Source: Aquilaria yunnanensis (lineage: Eukaryota > Streptophyta > Magnoliopsida > Malvales > Thymelaeaceae). Taken from it: a DNA stretch of 64,000 nucleotides. The notes beneath the pieces were generated by a model. The model searched no databases and had not been told where the DNA came from. It was given only the letters and a program-made list of their open reading frames with translations. Shown here piece by piece: positions 61,835 through 64,000 of this stretch. The stretch lies in the NCBI GenBank assembly GCA_039654915.1, contig CM077597.1, forward strand, positions 76,944,001 through 77,008,000. Reading direction: 5' to 3'. Numbering within the stretch: the stretch's first letter is position 1; every line of letters begins with the position of its first letter. The translations under genes and the position numbers were made by a program.

Positions 61835-63211
61835 GGAAAATTACAAAAAAAATATCCGAGGTTTGGCGAAACCTCGAGTTTTGTCCTCATTGTTTCAAAT
61901 ACCTATAACTACTCCACAAAAAGTTAACATATCCACACTTAACCCTCCAACCTTAACTCCGCTAATGACCTGTTAAAACAAAAAAGAAAAAAACTCATTT
62001 TCGCCCCCTAGCTTTCATAGTTTGATAATTTCACCATTAAACTTATGCATCTAACTTTGTCCTCCTTTGTCTCTAGCTTTCGCATCACCAAAAACTAGGT
62101 TTATGAATAGTCCCTCATCCCCTTCATCGCCCTTACCTGTTCCTTCCTTCTTCCTCTTCATTTCTCGGTCCTTCCTCCCTCCTCATCAATGTTTTGGTCA
62201 TTAAATCCTAAATTCCTCTTATCGGTCTATCCCCTGGTGGTGCATTTGATCGAGAACCAATAAGGAAATGAAAAGGACTCTTGGATAACACTACTGGCCT
62301 AGTGAATAAGCAAAAGTCTAATGGCTCATCAATGGTCTTTAATTCATCTCCCAACATACCGTCATTTTGATTCTGTTCATCAAATTGTCATTTCCCTCTT
62401 CTTCTTGACCATTGTCTGGCTGAAGATGGCCCACCTTCTTCGCCGGCCCCATCTATCAATCTAAATCAATAGGTGATTGTGTAGTAAAATAGGAAATCAG
62501 TGGAACAATCTCAAGATCTCCACCATGGGAACCATCGGGAAAGGCAACCTAGAAGAGATTGGGAAAATCAACTGTCGTGGGAACCCAATGGTCATGTACA
62601 TATCGTTGATTTGTGGACAATGATTGCTAGACAGGATTGCTTGGAGGATCTGATGAGAGTGATCAAGAGACTTGCACGGGGAAGGACATGGTTATTCCGA
62701 AGCTACCCATTTTCTTTTCACGACAGTGAATGATAAGAATCGATCTTGTGAATAGCTGGAATCAATCTCGCAAACAGCTGAGATTAGATCTTGTGACGGT
62801 GGATGACTGAGATTAGATCTCGCGACGGTGGATGACTGAGATTCGATCTCACCATGAAGGAAATTCAGAATTGCAACAATGAAAGTGACCATGGAGATAG
62901 AGGCGCTTCATCTCTGATGCCAATGAAACAAAGGGTAAAGAGCATGGAGAGAGATGGAAACGGAGGGGCCTTGGTGGATCTTGTTTTTTGTTAGATGTAG
63001 AAGTTTAGGGGGGGTGTTTTTTATGAAGAAAGGTTATGAGACAAAATGACATTTTCACTTTTATGTGATGATGGTGAATGATGGAATTAACGTTGGAAGG
63101 GGGTAAGTGTAGATATATTAATTTTTAGAGGGGATAGTTGTAGGTATTTGAAACAATGATGACAAAACTTGAGATTTTGCCAAGCCTCAGGGAATTTTTT
63201 GTAATTTTTTC
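61835..63211. mobile_element. MULE-like element with about 125-bp terminal inverted repeats
   Basis: The left end (aaaattacaaaaaaaat, gttttgtcctcattgtttca, aatacctataactac) matches the inverse of the right end (aaattacaaaaaattcc, gttttgtcatcattgtttca, aatacctacaactat) over about 125 bp. Long TIRs are typical of Mutator-like elements. The flanks TTAAAAATT and TTAAATATA agree at seven of nine positions, a possible 9-bp duplication. The interior has no transposase; it holds a 77-codon open frame at 62500 and a 29-bp repeat, and may contain captured host sequence. Confidence 0.75.
62778..62864. repeat. 29-bp tandem repeat in the MULE-like element
   Basis: Three units beginning ctgagattagatct or ctgagattcgatct start at 62778, 62807 and 62836; the first two continue tgtgacggtggatga and cgcgacggtggatga. 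Confidence 0.9.
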
Positions 63212-64000
63212 TTAAATATATATTGCTATTGACCCACCAGAATGTTCTAAAATTAGACATAAATGGGTGACTCTAATCACATTACGAAGCCCATGTTTTT
63301 TTTTTCTTTCCAATTGCAAGAAATGAGCCAAGAAAAGTCATTGCCCGGCTGACCAAACCATCGTCACCGTAGCATATAGGCGCAATGTTGTACCAACCGG
63401 GCAACTACTCCAATGTTTTATATGTTTTTACCGTTAAATGTATTTCATCATTTAAATTATAATTATATTACATGATATATTTATGATTTAAATGATTTAT
63501 AAAATGTGTATATCACATGATGTACCAAACCATATATTGTTACCCATTTTGTAAAATATATTTATTTTAAGATAAAAACATTAGAAGAAATTTCTATACA
63601 TTTTTATTTGTATTCTAATTATTTTATTGTAATTTCTCCAACATAAATAAAGTATATACAAAATGCAGTATTATAATATATAAAATATGTGAAAAATAGA
63701 ACATATAGAACAAAATATCAAACTCAGGTATCATAGTATACTGCAGGCATACCACATGCAAATTGAAAATACAAGTACAAAAAAGCGTCAATATATGAAA
63801 TACCGTAAAGTACTTCAGTATACCTCACAGCAAAGCGTATGTACCATGTATTGTGCGCCCTCAATAAATAGTTTACCATGCAGTAGACCGCATTTCACCG
63901 TGGAATTGGATTGCATATGCTCAGTAGAATTTTCGACAACATAAAGAAGCCAACAATATTCTTTACTAAAGAGAAACATTTGGGTTATTATGACGTAAAC
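63212..64000. other. AT-rich, no gene recognised
   Basis: No coding potential, repeat ends or RNA gene that I can support; the 62-codon open frame at 63756 is taken as chance. Confidence 0.5.

Noticed and set aside
1..64000. Searched by eye for tRNA, rRNA, CRISPR, organellar inserts and bacterial-type signals
   Set aside because: None could be supported; tRNA-like motifs are better explained as retroelement primer-binding sites or a possible SINE.

Overview
The window is plant nuclear DNA, most likely from a eudicot and probably a perennial with a repeat-rich genome. Its genes have spliced exons with GT-AG introns, the intergenic DNA is AT-rich, and every major class of plant transposable element is present. 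There are no bacterial-type operons, CRISPR arrays, tRNA or rRNA genes that I can support. I cannot name the species.

Four protein-coding genes can be assembled exon by exon with consistent phase. Two are paralogous 2-oxoglutarate/Fe(II)-dependent dioxygenases of the AOP type, at 3890-5713 (+, 313 aa) and 25938-27493 (+, 312 aa). They share exon structure, the same active-site residues and about 1 kb of recognisable upstream sequence, so they are a tandem duplicate later separated by about 20 kb of transposons. The third gene (41598-43930, -) encodes a small secreted protein with two EGF-like cysteine motifs of identical spacing. The fourth (44820-51746, -) is a full-size ABCG/PDR transporter with 23 exons and 1459 codons, apparently intact. 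The last two are transcribed in the same direction, about 0.9 kb apart.

Nearly everything else is mobile-element debris, often nested. From left to right: a gypsy-like LTR end and LINE scraps (1-2700); AOP gene 1 with two copies of a palindromic AT-rich MITE (2860-3206 and 4304-4617); a decayed chromovirus-type Ty3/gypsy element (8287-16643) carrying a Stowaway-like insertion; a non-autonomous hAT-like element in a degenerate tandem repeat (17710-18682); a hairpin MITE (19493-19674); a short-LTR Ty1/copia element (20309-24700); AOP gene 2; a probable solo LTR (28646-30988); a minus-strand copia pseudogene split by a solo LTR with a perfect target duplication (32474-33910); a LINE pseudogene split by a TRIM (36226-36553); a solo LTR flanked by CTAAT (38534-41042); the EGF-like and PDR genes; two more MITE copies (53133-53829); a LINE split by an hAT-like element (54277-54885); a gypsy pol scrap (56330-57560); a 3.9-kb solo LTR of Tat/Ogre type flanked by ATGTC (57763-61641); and a MULE-like element with long inverted repeats (61835-63211).

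The dioxygenase, EGF-like and transporter genes have no evident joint pathway; their proximity is probably incidental. I found no clear new biochemical system. The most informative signals are the insertion histories, the palindromic MITE family at AOP gene 1, a perfect 121-bp repeat in an EGF-gene intron, and structured repeats inside the solo LTRs.
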